Shown: piece by piece, positions 1 through 5,824 of the stretch
Position numbering within the stretch: position 1 is the first letter of the stretch
How the letters are laid out: each line of letters opens with the position of its first letter
The notes under the pieces: generated by a model
What the model saw: the letters and a program-made list of their open reading frames with translations, nothing else
Databases searched by the model: none
Told to the model about the DNA's origin: nothing
DNA from: Planctomycetales bacterium
Lineage (GTDB): Bacteria > Planctomycetota > Planctomycetia > Pirellulales > Thermoguttaceae
Assembly: GCA_007122045.1 (NCBI GenBank)
Contig: SKJM01000368.1
Coordinates: 1 to 8,513 of the forward strand
Direction: 5' to 3'
DNA length: 8,513 bases
Position numbers and translations under genes: made by a program

Positions 1-635
1 CGGTACTCGTAGTTCGACAGCACGCGGTGGATGTGGCCGAAGTACACGTCGCGCACGCCCGACTCCGGCCCGTGGCCCGAGCGGCGCAGGTATCGCAGGA
101 TCTTCCGCACCACCACCCGCGTGGGGTGCAGGAAGTACGGCGCCGGCTTGTGCAGGCCGGCGAAGACGGCCAGGTCGTACACCTGGTGCTCCCACAGCTC
201 GCGCACGCGGTGGTGGTGGGGCCGGGAACGCCGCTCGACGAGGCTTTCCGCGGTAACGCCCCGCCCGAGCACGTCGCCGTGCAGGAACACCTTGCTCCCG
301 AGGCGAAGGAAGTCGTGGTCCCACGCCAGGTTGGGCACGTCGCGGTCCAGTTCGATTAGCCGGTCGATGAATGCCTCGTGGTGGTCATGATTCCCCATCA
401 GGTAATGGAACCGGCATCGGGGGCACTCGCCGGCCAGTTCGCGAAGCCACAAGGCCGCTTCTGCCGCGGCCTGCCGGACCGGGATGCGAGCCCAGTGAAA
501 GTCGAACACGTCGCCGCCGAACACAAACACCTGCGAACGCGCCGCCGCCGCCCGAATCGTGGCCAGATACCGGGCCGCGCTCGATCGGGCGGTCAGCAGG
601 TGCAAATCGGAAACGAAACAGCCCGCCTGAACCAT
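1..635 (-). CDS. LpxH-like calcineurin-family metallophosphoesterase (3' end cut by window edge)
   Basis: The minus-strand frame reads 211 residues from an ATG at 635-633 to the window edge with no stop, so the C-terminus is missing. All five metallophosphoesterase blocks are present: SDLH (D10, H12), GD (D42), GNHD (N82, H83, D84), LHGD (H119, D121) and GHIH (H201, H203). The spacing closely follows the E. coli LpxH metal ligands (D8, H10, D41, N79, H114, H195, H197), so a UDP-2,3-diacylglucosamine diphosphatase of lipid A synthesis, acting at the inner face of the cytoplasmic membrane, is the leading guess. LpxH proteins are about 240 residues, so perhaps 30 or more are missing. A TGA lies in frame four codons upstream of the ATG, which fixes the start. 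The only purine-rich run (AAAGG) touches the ATG, so ribosome binding looks weak. Other phosphoesterases share these blocks, so the family is firm and the LpxH assignment is moderate. Confidence 0.9.
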   Translation of the reverse strand, partial: MVQAGCFVSDLHLLTARSSAARYLATIRAAAARSQVFVFGGDVFDFHWARIPVRQAAAEAALWLRELAGECPRCRFHYLMGNHDHHEAFIDRLIELDRDVPNLAWDHDFLRLGSKVFLHGDVLGRGVTAESLVERRSRPHHHRVRELWEHQVYDLAVFAGLHKPAPYFLHPTRVVVRKILRYLRRSGHGPESGVRDVYFGHIHRVLSNYEY

Positions 636-675
636 CCTTTCACTTCAACTCCGTCCGCGGGGCTTGGGTCGCCGG

Positions 676-739
676 TAACCGTCGGCGGGCCGGGTGGAAA
701 GAGGCCCCTGCCGAAGGGGGCCATCCCCATCGACGGTTA
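676..739 (-). terminator. Nested inverted repeats between the nitroreductase and phosphoesterase genes, possible terminator
   Basis: TAACCGTCG (676-684) and CGACGGTTA (731-739) form a perfect 9-bp inverted repeat. Inside it, GGCCCC (703-708) pairs with GGGGCC (717-722). On the minus-strand transcript the inner hairpin carries a TTCG loop closed by C-G and is followed by a short T-rich stretch (TCTTTCC). It begins 10 bases after the nitroreductase stop codon. The T-run is too short for a textbook intrinsic terminator, so it could instead be an RNA-processing or stability element of a two-gene transcript. Confidence 0.4.
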
Positions 740-748
740 TGGTGGTCG

Positions 749-1258
749 TTACCATCGGTTGCGATGCACCCGCTCCTCGCGATAGCGGTCCCGCGCGGCG
801 GCCTTCTCGGCCGGGTAGCCAAGGACGACCAGGCTGTGGGGTACGACGCGTTCCGGCACGTCGAACAGCTTGCGCAGCCCCTCGATGCGGTGGGGCCGCG
901 GATACACCCCGCACCAGCAGGCGCCCAGCTCGGTACCCCGCGCGGCCAGGAGCATGTTCTCGACCGCGGCGGAACAGTCGATGGGCCAGTATCCTTCGGA
1001 GCCTTCCCGGTCGAGGTCGCCGCACACGAGAATGGCCATCGGCGCGCCGCGGATCATCGCGGCGTTCGGGCAGATGTCGGCGCAGGCGTCCAGCAGCGCC
1101 CGGTCGTCGATCACGACGAACTGCCACGGCTGGCCGTTGCGGGCGCTGGGGGCCGTCATGGCCGCGGCGAGGAGCTTCCGGACTGCGTCGGGGGGAACGG
1201 GGCGGTTCTCGTATTTCCGAATACTGCGTCGCGTGTGGATCGCTTCGAGGACATCCAT
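749..1258 (-). CDS. Nitroreductase-family FMN oxidoreductase
   Basis: This 169-residue protein belongs to the nitroreductase superfamily, whose members are small, usually dimeric, FMN-dependent NAD(P)H oxidoreductases. The N-terminal RRSIRKY segment and the SARNGQPWQF segment form the FMN-phosphate and isoalloxazine contacts typical of the family. A GTELGACWCG segment lies in the middle. The C-terminal GYPAEKAAARDRY...ERVHRNRW matches the tail seen in many short anaerobe and Planctomycetes-type members. The frame continues upstream to a TTG at 1282, but the ATG at 1258-1256 is preferred because the family normally begins just before the 'AIHTRRSIR' segment. Neither start has a clear ribosome binding site. 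The physiological substrate cannot be inferred; members act on nitroaromatics, quinones, flavins or enoates. The LpxH-like gene follows 113 bases downstream on the same strand. Confidence 0.9.
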   Translation of the reverse strand: MDVLEAIHTRRSIRKYENRPVPPDAVRKLLAAAMTAPSARNGQPWQFVVIDDRALLDACADICPNAAMIRGAPMAILVCGDLDREGSEGYWPIDCSAAVENMLLAARGTELGACWCGVYPRPHRIEGLRKLFDVPERVVPHSLVVLGYPAEKAAARDRYREERVHRNRW

Positions 1259-1305
1259 GGCGGGTTCGCGGGTGCGAGACAATGGAGCGAGAGCTAACGA
1301 CAGGT

Positions 1306-1311
1306 ATTCTA
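1306..1311 (-). promoter_or_regulatory. Candidate -10 box for the nitroreductase gene
   Basis: On the minus strand TAGAAT reads from 1311 to 1306, about 48 bases before the preferred ATG. This would give a leader of roughly 40 bases. No convincing -35 box is seen 17 bases upstream (TGGGCG, 3 of 6 matches), so support is limited to the -10 match and its position. Confidence 0.25.
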
Positions 1312-1410
1312 CCGGGCGTGGCAGCCGGCGCCCAGGGGCGTATGCCGATGGGGCGTGGTGCCCGTCTGTAGCGGCATTTCCATGGGTACTCCGGCCCAGC
1401 AGGCCGAAGG

Positions 1411-1427
1411 CCGTTGACAGGCAACGG
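1411..1427. promoter_or_regulatory. Dyad over the -35 box of the symporter promoter (possible operator)
   Basis: CCGTTG (1411-1416) and CAACGG (1422-1427) form a perfect 6-bp inverted repeat around a 5-base centre. The -35 hexamer lies at 1414-1419, inside the dyad, so a dimeric repressor bound here would block RNA polymerase. The dyad is seen directly; the operator role is an inference. A further short hairpin, GGCC-GAA-GGCC, lies at 1402-1412. Confidence 0.4.
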
Positions 1428-1442
1428 GCGCTTTGCTAGAAT
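1414..1442 (+). promoter_or_regulatory. Sigma70-type promoter for the sodium:solute symporter
   Basis: TTGACA (1414-1419, full consensus) is separated by exactly 17 bases from TAGAAT (1437-1442, 5 of 6). Transcription would start near 1448-1450, leaving a leader of about 170 bases before the symporter start at 1619. In such GC-rich sequence this match is unlikely to arise by chance. No plus-strand gene lies between it and the symporter except a possible 26-codon leader ORF. Confidence 0.65.
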
Positions 1443-1449
1443 CTTTGAC

Positions 1450-1530
1450 ATGTTAGCTGGAGTCCCGCCTTTAGGCGGTTTCCTCTTGCCGGCTGAAGCC
1501 GGGACTCCAGCGGTCACGGTTCGCATCTAG
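1450..1530 (+). CDS. Possible 26-codon leaderless ORF in the symporter leader (speculative)
   Basis: An ATG at 1450-1452 coincides with the transcription start predicted from the -10 box at 1437-1442. The frame stays open for 26 codons to TAG at 1528-1530, starting MLAGVPPLGG. It spans exactly the region of the cloverleaf repeat, so the reading frame may be a by-product of that repeat. No homology is recognised. A leader-peptide role is possible but unsupported beyond position. Confidence 0.15.
   Translation: MLAGVPPLGGFLLPAEAGTPAVTVRI
1456..1511. repeat. Cloverleaf-like palindromic repeat made of two inverted hairpin units
   Basis: Outer arms GCTGGAGTCCC (1456-1466) and GGGACTCCAGC (1501-1511) are perfectly complementary over 11 bases. 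Two hairpins sit between them: CCGCCT/AGGCGG with loop TT (1465-1478) and CCGGCT/AGCCGG with loop GA (1489-1502). The whole could fold as a three-way junction. Read outward, each half is the same unit, a 6-bp stem ending in CT-RA-AG followed by ACTCCAGC, so this is an inverted pair of one repeat. A single related unit lies at 3272-3294. It resembles a dispersed REP-type element and sits in the symporter's leader. Confidence 0.75.
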
Positions 1531-1605
1531 AAACGGAAGAGCTATAAAACTCCTTGCGGCATACAAACTCCCGCCCGGCAGCGATCATCCCTCCAACCCC
1601 AGCCC

Positions 1606-1612
1606 GAAAGGA
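1606..1612 (+). promoter_or_regulatory. Ribosome binding site fixing the TTG start of the symporter
   Basis: GAAAGGA lies 6 bases before the TTG at 1619-1621. It is the only good ribosome binding site near the N-terminus of this frame and supports the non-ATG start. Confidence 0.7.
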
Positions 1613-1618
1613 CTTCCC

Positions 1619-3220
1619 TTGGAGTACCATTTCTACCCCATCGACTGGCTCGTCCTGGCGGCCTACTTCCTTGGCACCATGTCCATCGGCTTCTACTTCT
1701 GGCGCCGGAGCCGATCGACCGAGGGGTTCACGGCGGGCGGGCGCTCGCTTTCCGGGCTGCTCTGCGGCCTGTCGATCTTTGCGACGTATCTATCGAGCAT
1801 CAGCTTCCTGGCCCTGCCCGGCAGCGCCTATGCCACCAACTGGAACGCCTTCACCTTCAGCATCGCCCTGCTGCCGGCCACCTGGATTGGCGTGCGGTGG
1901 TTCCTGCCCTACTACCGGCGAAGCCAGGAGGTTTCGGCCTACGCGCACCTGGAGCACCGGTTCGGGCCTTGGGCGCGCACCTACGCCAGCGTGTTCTACC
2001 TGCTCACTCAAATCTCGCGAATGGGCGCGGTCATGTACCTCATGGCCCTGCCGCTGAGCGTGCTGCTGGGCTGGGACATCCGCGTGCTGATCCTCATCAC
2101 GGGCGTTTCGGTCACCTTGTACACGTTCGTGGGCGGAATCACCGCGGTCATCTGGGCCGACGCCCTGCAGGCCCTGGTGCTCATGGGCGGGGCCTTCGTC
2201 TGCCTGGGTGTCATGCTGGCCGGTATGCCCGAGGGGCCGGGCCAAATCTTCACCATCGCCGCCGAACACAACAAGCTCTCGCTGGGCAGTTTCGGCGCGT
2301 CGGTTTCCACGTCGACGTTCTGGGTGGTGCTCATCTACGGGCTGACGATCAACCTGCAGAACTTCGGCATCGACCAGAACTACATCCAGCGGTACATCGC
2401 CTCGCGTTCCGACGCCGAGGCCGAAAAGAGCGTCTGGCTGGGCGGCCTGCTGTATATTCCCGTCTCGGCCGTCTTCTTTTTCATCGGCACGTCGCTGTTC
2501 GCCTACTACCATGCCCGGCCCGACGACCTCGACGCGCTCCGCTCGGCGGTGGCCGTGCAGCGGCTGGCCGCCGGCGGAGTCACCGCCGCGGCGCCCGATT
2601 ACGCCGGCCGGTTCGAGGAGACCAAAGCCGAGTTGACCGACGAGGACCTGGGCGATCGGGTCTTCCCGCAGTTCATTGGCTCGCAACTGCCGGCCGGGGT
2701 CACCGGCCTGCTGATCGCCGCCATTTTCGCCGCGGCCATGAGCACCGTGTCGACGAGCCTGAACTCGTCGGCCACGCTCATCATGCGCGATTACTACCAG
2801 CGGTACGTCAACCCGCAAGCGAGCGACCGGCAGTCGATGATCGCCCTGTATGCGGGCACGATCGTTTGGGGAGCGCTGGGCACCGGCGTGGCCCTGCTGA
2901 TGATCCACATCCGCGGCGCGCTGGACGCCTGGTGGACCCTGGCGAGTATCTTCAGCGGCGGCATGGTGGGCCTGTTCCTGCTGGGCATGATCTCGCGCCG
3001 GGCCGGCAACCCGGCCGCCGCCACGGCGGTAGTCGCCGGTCTGCTCGTGATCGTGTGGATGGTCGTTTCTCCCACCGGCCATTGGCCCGAGGCGCTCGCC
3101 GCGCTCCGCAGCCCATTCCACAACTTCATGATCATCGTCGTCGGCACGCTGGTGATCCTCTTGGTGGGCCTGCTGGTGGGCCAATTCACCGGGCGGCGCG
3201 ATGAACCGTCGCCACCGTAA
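1619..3220 (+). CDS. Sodium:solute symporter (SSS/SLC5 family)
   Basis: This 533-residue integral membrane protein has about 13 hydrophobic segments, the first at residues 9-28 and the last at 502-521. It should couple Na+ entry to uptake of an organic solute or anion. Family marks include GGRSLSGLLCGLSIFATYLSS (39-60), the DQNYIQRYIASRS loop (252-264) and AAIFAAAMSTVSTSLNS (367-383). Aligned to vSGLT, the latter places Na2-site residues at A372, S375 and T376. Segments resembling the NIS/SMCT branch (YTFVGGITAVIWADALQALV, 168-187) make a sugar, carboxylate or anion substrate equally open. A hydrophilic, partly acidic stretch at about 297-350 is somewhat longer than I expect for this loop. 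The start is TTG with GAAAGGA 6 bases upstream. The gene has its own near-consensus promoter and a structured leader. The URO-D-fold gene begins 93 bases after its stop and may be cotranscribed. Confidence 0.93.
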   Translation: MEYHFYPIDWLVLAAYFLGTMSIGFYFWRRSRSTEGFTAGGRSLSGLLCGLSIFATYLSSISFLALPGSAYATNWNAFTFSIALLPATWIGVRWFLPYYRRSQEVSAYAHLEHRFGPWARTYASVFYLLTQISRMGAVMYLMALPLSVLLGWDIRVLILITGVSVTLYTFVGGITAVIWADALQALVLMGGAFVCLGVMLAGMPEGPGQIFTIAAEHNKLSLGSFGASVSTSTFWVVLIYGLTINLQNFGIDQNYIQRYIASRSDAEAEKSVWLGGLLYIPVSAVFFFIGTSLFAYYHARPDDLDALRSAVAVQRLAAGGVTAAAPDYAGRFEETKAELTDEDLGDRVFPQFIGSQLPAGVTGLLIAAIFAAAMSTVSTSLNSSATLIMRDYYQRYVNPQASDRQSMIALYAGTIVWGALGTGVALLMIHIRGALDAWWTLASIFSGGMVGLFLLGMISRRAGNPAAATAVVAGLLVIVWMVVSPTGHWPEALAALRSPFHNFMIIVVGTLVILLVGLLVGQFTGRRDEPSPP

Positions 3221-3227
3221 AGCCGCA

Positions 3228-3308
3228 AGCGAGGCCGGCGCGTGAACCTTGGCCGAACCCGCCGGGCCCTGCACGCTAAAGCGTGAACTCCAACAGCGAG
3301 CCCGGCGC
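3228..3308 (+). repeat. 14-base direct repeat flanking the intergenic hairpin
   Basis: AGCGAGGCCGGCGC (3228-3241) and AGCGAGCCCGGCGC (3295-3308) agree at 13 of 14 bases and lie 67 bases apart. They bracket the hairpin unit at 3272-3294 in the gap between the symporter and the URO-D-fold gene. This looks like a mosaic of small intergenic repeats. The arrangement is seen directly; its origin is unknown. Confidence 0.5.
3272..3294 (+). repeat. Single hairpin-plus-ACTCCAAC repeat unit
   Basis: CACGCT (3272-3277) pairs with AGCGTG (3280-3285) around the loop AA, and AACTCCAAC follows directly (3286-3294). The layout (6-bp stem ending in CT-RA-AG, then ACTCCARC) is the same as in each half of the cloverleaf at 1456-1511, although the stem bases differ. 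Compensating changes in the stem suggest that the fold is conserved rather than the exact sequence. Confidence 0.6.
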
Positions 3309-3313
3309 ATCGC

Positions 3314-4447
3314 ATGAACGATCCCCCCGCATACCAACTCATCAGCTACATCGCCCCGGCGGCCCCGGCCACGCGGCGCCCCGCGCGCGGCGACGAACCG
3401 GCCGTGCGGCCGGAAGTGGGCTTTACCCCGGCCTGGTACCGGCGGCACCTGCCGATCGACTTCGGCCGCCCCTGGCATACGAACCCGGCGTACCGGCGCC
3501 ACGCGCTGCGGGCCATGCGCGCCGAGTTGGCCCGCCGGTTCCCCGGCACGGCCATCGGGGGCATCGACCGGGCGGAAGGGCCGCTCGACCTGCTCACGGG
3601 CATGCTGGGCGCCTGCACGGTGGGCGGCATCTTCGGCCTGCCCGTCCGCTTCGGTCCCGACCGCTGGCCCACCTGCGAGCCGGCCTACCTGAGCGACGAG
3701 CAGGCCGACCGGCTCGAACCGCCCGACCTCGACCGCAACGAGTTCTTCGCCCGCCTGATGGAACAGCTCGACCGGATTGCCGAGTCGGAGGGCCGGATCG
3801 AAGGATACATCAACTGGCAAGGCGTGCTGAACAACGCCCACCGGCTGCGCGGCGAACGCCTGTTCACCGACCTGCACGACGCGCCCGGCCGCTGCCGCCG
3901 GCTGTTCGCGTGCGTCGCCGACACGATGCTGGAGGCCGCGCGCCGGGTGTTCGCCCGGCAGCGTCGCAGCGGGGTCGAGCGTTCGTTCTTCACGGTGAGC
4001 AACTGCCTGATCAACATGGTTTCGCCCCGGCAGTACGCCGAACTGCTCCTGCCCGAGGACCGGCGCATCGCCGGCCGGTTCGCCGCCATCGGCATCCACA
4101 ACTGCGCCTGGAACGCCACGCCCTACCTGGAGGCGTACGCCGAGGTGCCGAAGGTGGGCTACCTCGACATGGGCGTCGGCTCGGACCTCCAGCGGGCCCG
4201 GGCGCGGTTCCCCGCCGCCCGCCGCGCGCTGATGTACACGCCGATGGACCTGGCGCGCAAGCCGCTTTCGGAGGTTCACGCCGACCTTTTGCGGGTTGCG
4301 GCCGACTACGGGCCCTGCGACATTGTGCTGGCCGACATCGACGCCGGCGTGCCCGACGCCCGCGTGCTGGAGGCCGTCGCGTGGTGCCGGCACTTGAGCG
4401 AGACCTCAAGGCCGGGCGGGCCCGGCGACATCCAAGACGGCCGGTAA
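3314..4447 (+). CDS. Uroporphyrinogen decarboxylase-fold protein with HxC zinc motif (methyltransferase-like)
   Basis: This 377-residue protein resembles the URO-D superfamily branch that includes the corrinoid methyltransferases MtaA and CmuA rather than haem-pathway HemE. The C-terminal half has the typical run: FFTVSNCLINMVSPRQYAEL near 230, then IGIHNCAWNATPYLEAY with H262 and C264 in the position of the MtaA His-x-Cys zinc ligands, then GYLDMG. Where MtaA-type proteins have the third ligand in an APGCG segment, this protein reads ADIDAG (D343 in the Cys place); C335 lies eight residues earlier. No signal peptide or membrane segment is seen, so it should be cytoplasmic. The ATG at 3314 has only a weak upstream GAG as a ribosome binding site. 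It lies 93 bases after the symporter and 135 before the M16 pair. No corrinoid protein or methyltransferase partner is in the window, so its substrate is unknown. The fold call is fairly firm; the function is open. Confidence 0.75.
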   Translation: MNDPPAYQLISYIAPAAPATRRPARGDEPAVRPEVGFTPAWYRRHLPIDFGRPWHTNPAYRRHALRAMRAELARRFPGTAIGGIDRAEGPLDLLTGMLGACTVGGIFGLPVRFGPDRWPTCEPAYLSDEQADRLEPPDLDRNEFFARLMEQLDRIAESEGRIEGYINWQGVLNNAHRLRGERLFTDLHDAPGRCRRLFACVADTMLEAARRVFARQRRSGVERSFFTVSNCLINMVSPRQYAELLLPEDRRIAGRFAAIGIHNCAWNATPYLEAYAEVPKVGYLDMGVGSDLQRARARFPAARRALMYTPMDLARKPLSEVHADLLRVAADYGPCDIVLADIDAGVPDARVLEAVAWCRHLSETSRPGGPGDIQDGR

Positions 4448-4496
4448 GGGGACCAGCCCCCCGCCGGCGCCGGCACCTGATCGAACGCTTGCCCCC

Positions 4497-4525
4497 TTGC
4501 CCGTCAGCCGGTTTTCGGCAATAAT
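4497..4525 (+). promoter_or_regulatory. Candidate promoter for the M16 peptidase pair
   Basis: TTGCCC (4497-4502, 4 of 6) and AATAAT (4520-4525, 5 of 6) are 17 bases apart. Transcription would start near 4532, about 50 bases before the GTG start at 4583. It lies in the 135-base gap after the URO-D-fold gene and would let the M16 genes be expressed independently of the symporter. Confidence 0.4.
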
Positions 4526-4542
4526 CACGGGATTCGGCTGCC

Positions 4543-4554
4543 GGCGATATCGCC
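4543..4554. repeat. 12-base perfect palindrome in the M16 leader
   Basis: GGCGATATCGCC is fully palindromic and lies just downstream of the predicted transcription start. It could be an operator or a weak RNA hairpin; no regulator is identifiable. The 11-mer GCCGGCGATAT that overlaps it (4540-4550) recurs at 7249-7259 upstream of araB. Confidence 0.3.
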
Positions 4555-4582
4555 TGTCCGCGCGCAACAGAGAATCCGCACC

Positions 4583-5824
4583 GTGCCTGAGACCATTCAC
4601 ACGCATATCTTCCCGAACGGCCTGGTGTTGGTGGCCGAGCAGATGCCCTGGCTCCGCTCGGCGGCGTTTTCGCTCCTGGTTCCCGCGGGCTGCGCTATGG
4701 AGCCCACCAGTAGAGGGGGGCTGGCGAACTTCACGTCCGAGATGGTTGAGCGCGGCTGCGGCCCGCGCAGCAGCCGGCAGTTCATCCTGGACCTCGACAA
4801 TTTGGGCCTGGAGTGGAACGATTTTGTTTCGGCCGCGCACGCGGGGTTCAGCGGCGCCGCCCCGGCTGAGAACCTGCCGGCCGCCCTGGCCATCTTCGCC
4901 GACGTGGTGCGCCGCCCCCACCTGCCCGAGCACGAGTTGCCGGCCGCGCGGTCGCTGATGCTTCAGGAGTTGCGGGCCATGGAGGACGAGCCGGCGCAGA
5001 AGGTGGCAACCGAGTTGCGCCGCCGGCACTACCACGAGCCGTGGGGGCGGCCGGCCCACGGCGACTTGCCGGGCGTGCAGGCGACCACCCTGGACGACGT
5101 CCGCGGCTTCTTCGCGCGCCATTACCGGCCCAACGGCGCCATCCTGGGCGTGGCCGGCCGATTCGAGTTCGAGGCGCTGCACGACACGGTGGGCGCACTG
5201 CTGGCCGACTGGCCGCCGGCCGAGCCGCCGCAAGTCGCCGAGCAGCCCGCCCGCCAACCCTACCTGCACATCCCCTACCAGTCGGCCCAGACGCAAATCG
5301 GCATCGCTTACGACAGTGTTCCGTACCGCCACCCCGACTATTTCCCCGCCTGGGGCTCCGTCGGCGTGCTGAGCGGAGGAATGAGTTCGCGCCTGTTCAC
5401 CGAGGTGCGCGAAAAGCGGGGTCTGTGCTACAGCGTGCACGCCGGGCACCATACGCTGCGCGATCGTGCGGGCGTGTTCTGCCACGCCGGCACCAGCGCC
5501 GAGCGGGCCCAGGAAACGCTCGACGTAACCCTGGGCGAACTCGGCCGGCTGGCCGAGGGCGTATTTCCCGATGAGCTGGCCCGCCTGAAGGCCCGCATCA
5601 AGAGCAGCCTCATCATGCAGCAGGAGTCGAGTTCCGCCCGCAGCGGAGCCGTCGCCGGGGACTGGTACCACCTGGGCCGCGTCCGAACCGTCGAGGAGCT
5701 GCACGACTTGGCCGACCGGCTGAGCTGCGAGGCCATCAACGCGTACCTGGCCGCCAGTCCGCCGGGCGATTTCACCATTGCCACCATGGGCCCAAGCCCG
5801 CTGGAGGTGCCGGTTGCAGTTTGA
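4583..5824 (+). CDS. M16 peptidase family, R-subunit (HxxEH lost, R/Y pair kept)
   Basis: This 413-residue protein has the two-domain M16B layout: an N-terminal domain starting at FPNGLVLVAE and a C-terminal domain with a GGMSSRLFTEVREKRGLCYSV segment. The zinc motif HxxEH is replaced by NFTSE (N49 to E53), so it cannot bind zinc in the usual way; only the distal glutamate (E129) remains. The C-terminal pair R276 and Y283, which positions substrate in M16B enzymes, is intact. It should therefore be the non-catalytic partner of the next gene's product, as in the Sphingomonas sp. A1 M16B heterodimer and mitochondrial processing peptidase alpha. No signal peptide is seen. The start is GTG; the N-terminus lines up with that of the partner, which supports it, although the ribosome binding site (CAGAGA) is weak. 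It overlaps the next gene by 11 bases, which suggests coupled translation and equal amounts. Confidence 0.92.
   Translation: MPETIHTHIFPNGLVLVAEQMPWLRSAAFSLLVPAGCAMEPTSRGGLANFTSEMVERGCGPRSSRQFILDLDNLGLEWNDFVSAAHAGFSGAAPAENLPAALAIFADVVRRPHLPEHELPAARSLMLQELRAMEDEPAQKVATELRRRHYHEPWGRPAHGDLPGVQATTLDDVRGFFARHYRPNGAILGVAGRFEFEALHDTVGALLADWPPAEPPQVAEQPARQPYLHIPYQSAQTQIGIAYDSVPYRHPDYFPAWGSVGVLSGGMSSRLFTEVREKRGLCYSVHAGHHTLRDRAGVFCHAGTSAERAQETLDVTLGELGRLAEGVFPDELARLKARIKSSLIMQQESSSARSGAVAGDWYHLGRVRTVEELHDLADRLSCEAINAYLAASPPGDFTIATMGPSPLEVPVAV
5803..5807 (+). promoter_or_regulatory. Ribosome binding site fixing the TTG start of the M16 H-subunit
   Basis: GGAGG, continuing as GGAGGTG, lies 6 bases before the TTG at 5814-5816, inside the last codons of the upstream gene. 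It favours this start over the in-frame TTG at 5778, which would add an arginine- and tryptophan-rich tail not expected in the family. Confidence 0.75.

Noticed and set aside
371..1297. 308-codon plus-strand open frame over the phosphoesterase and nitroreductase region
   Set aside because: Both minus-strand genes have complete family motifs; this frame has none and spans their intergenic structure.
1445..1473. Second TTGACA (1445-1450) as a further -35 box
   Set aside because: No acceptable -10 lies 16-18 bases downstream (CCTTTA region).
645..1526. 293-codon minus-strand open frame overlapping the nitroreductase
   Set aside because: It is in a different frame from the nitroreductase, is Arg/Pro-rich, and starts inside the cloverleaf repeat.
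1790..4393. 867-codon open frame on the minus strand opposite the symporter and URO-D-fold genes
   Set aside because: Its translation is low-complexity, rich in Arg, Gly, His and Val, with no recognisable domain. It mirrors GC-rich codon use of two clear genes on the other strand and crosses their boundary.
4463..4474. GCCGGCGCCGGC palindrome after the URO-D-fold gene as a terminator
   Set aside because: It has no T-run after it and such GC palindromes are common by chance at this base composition.
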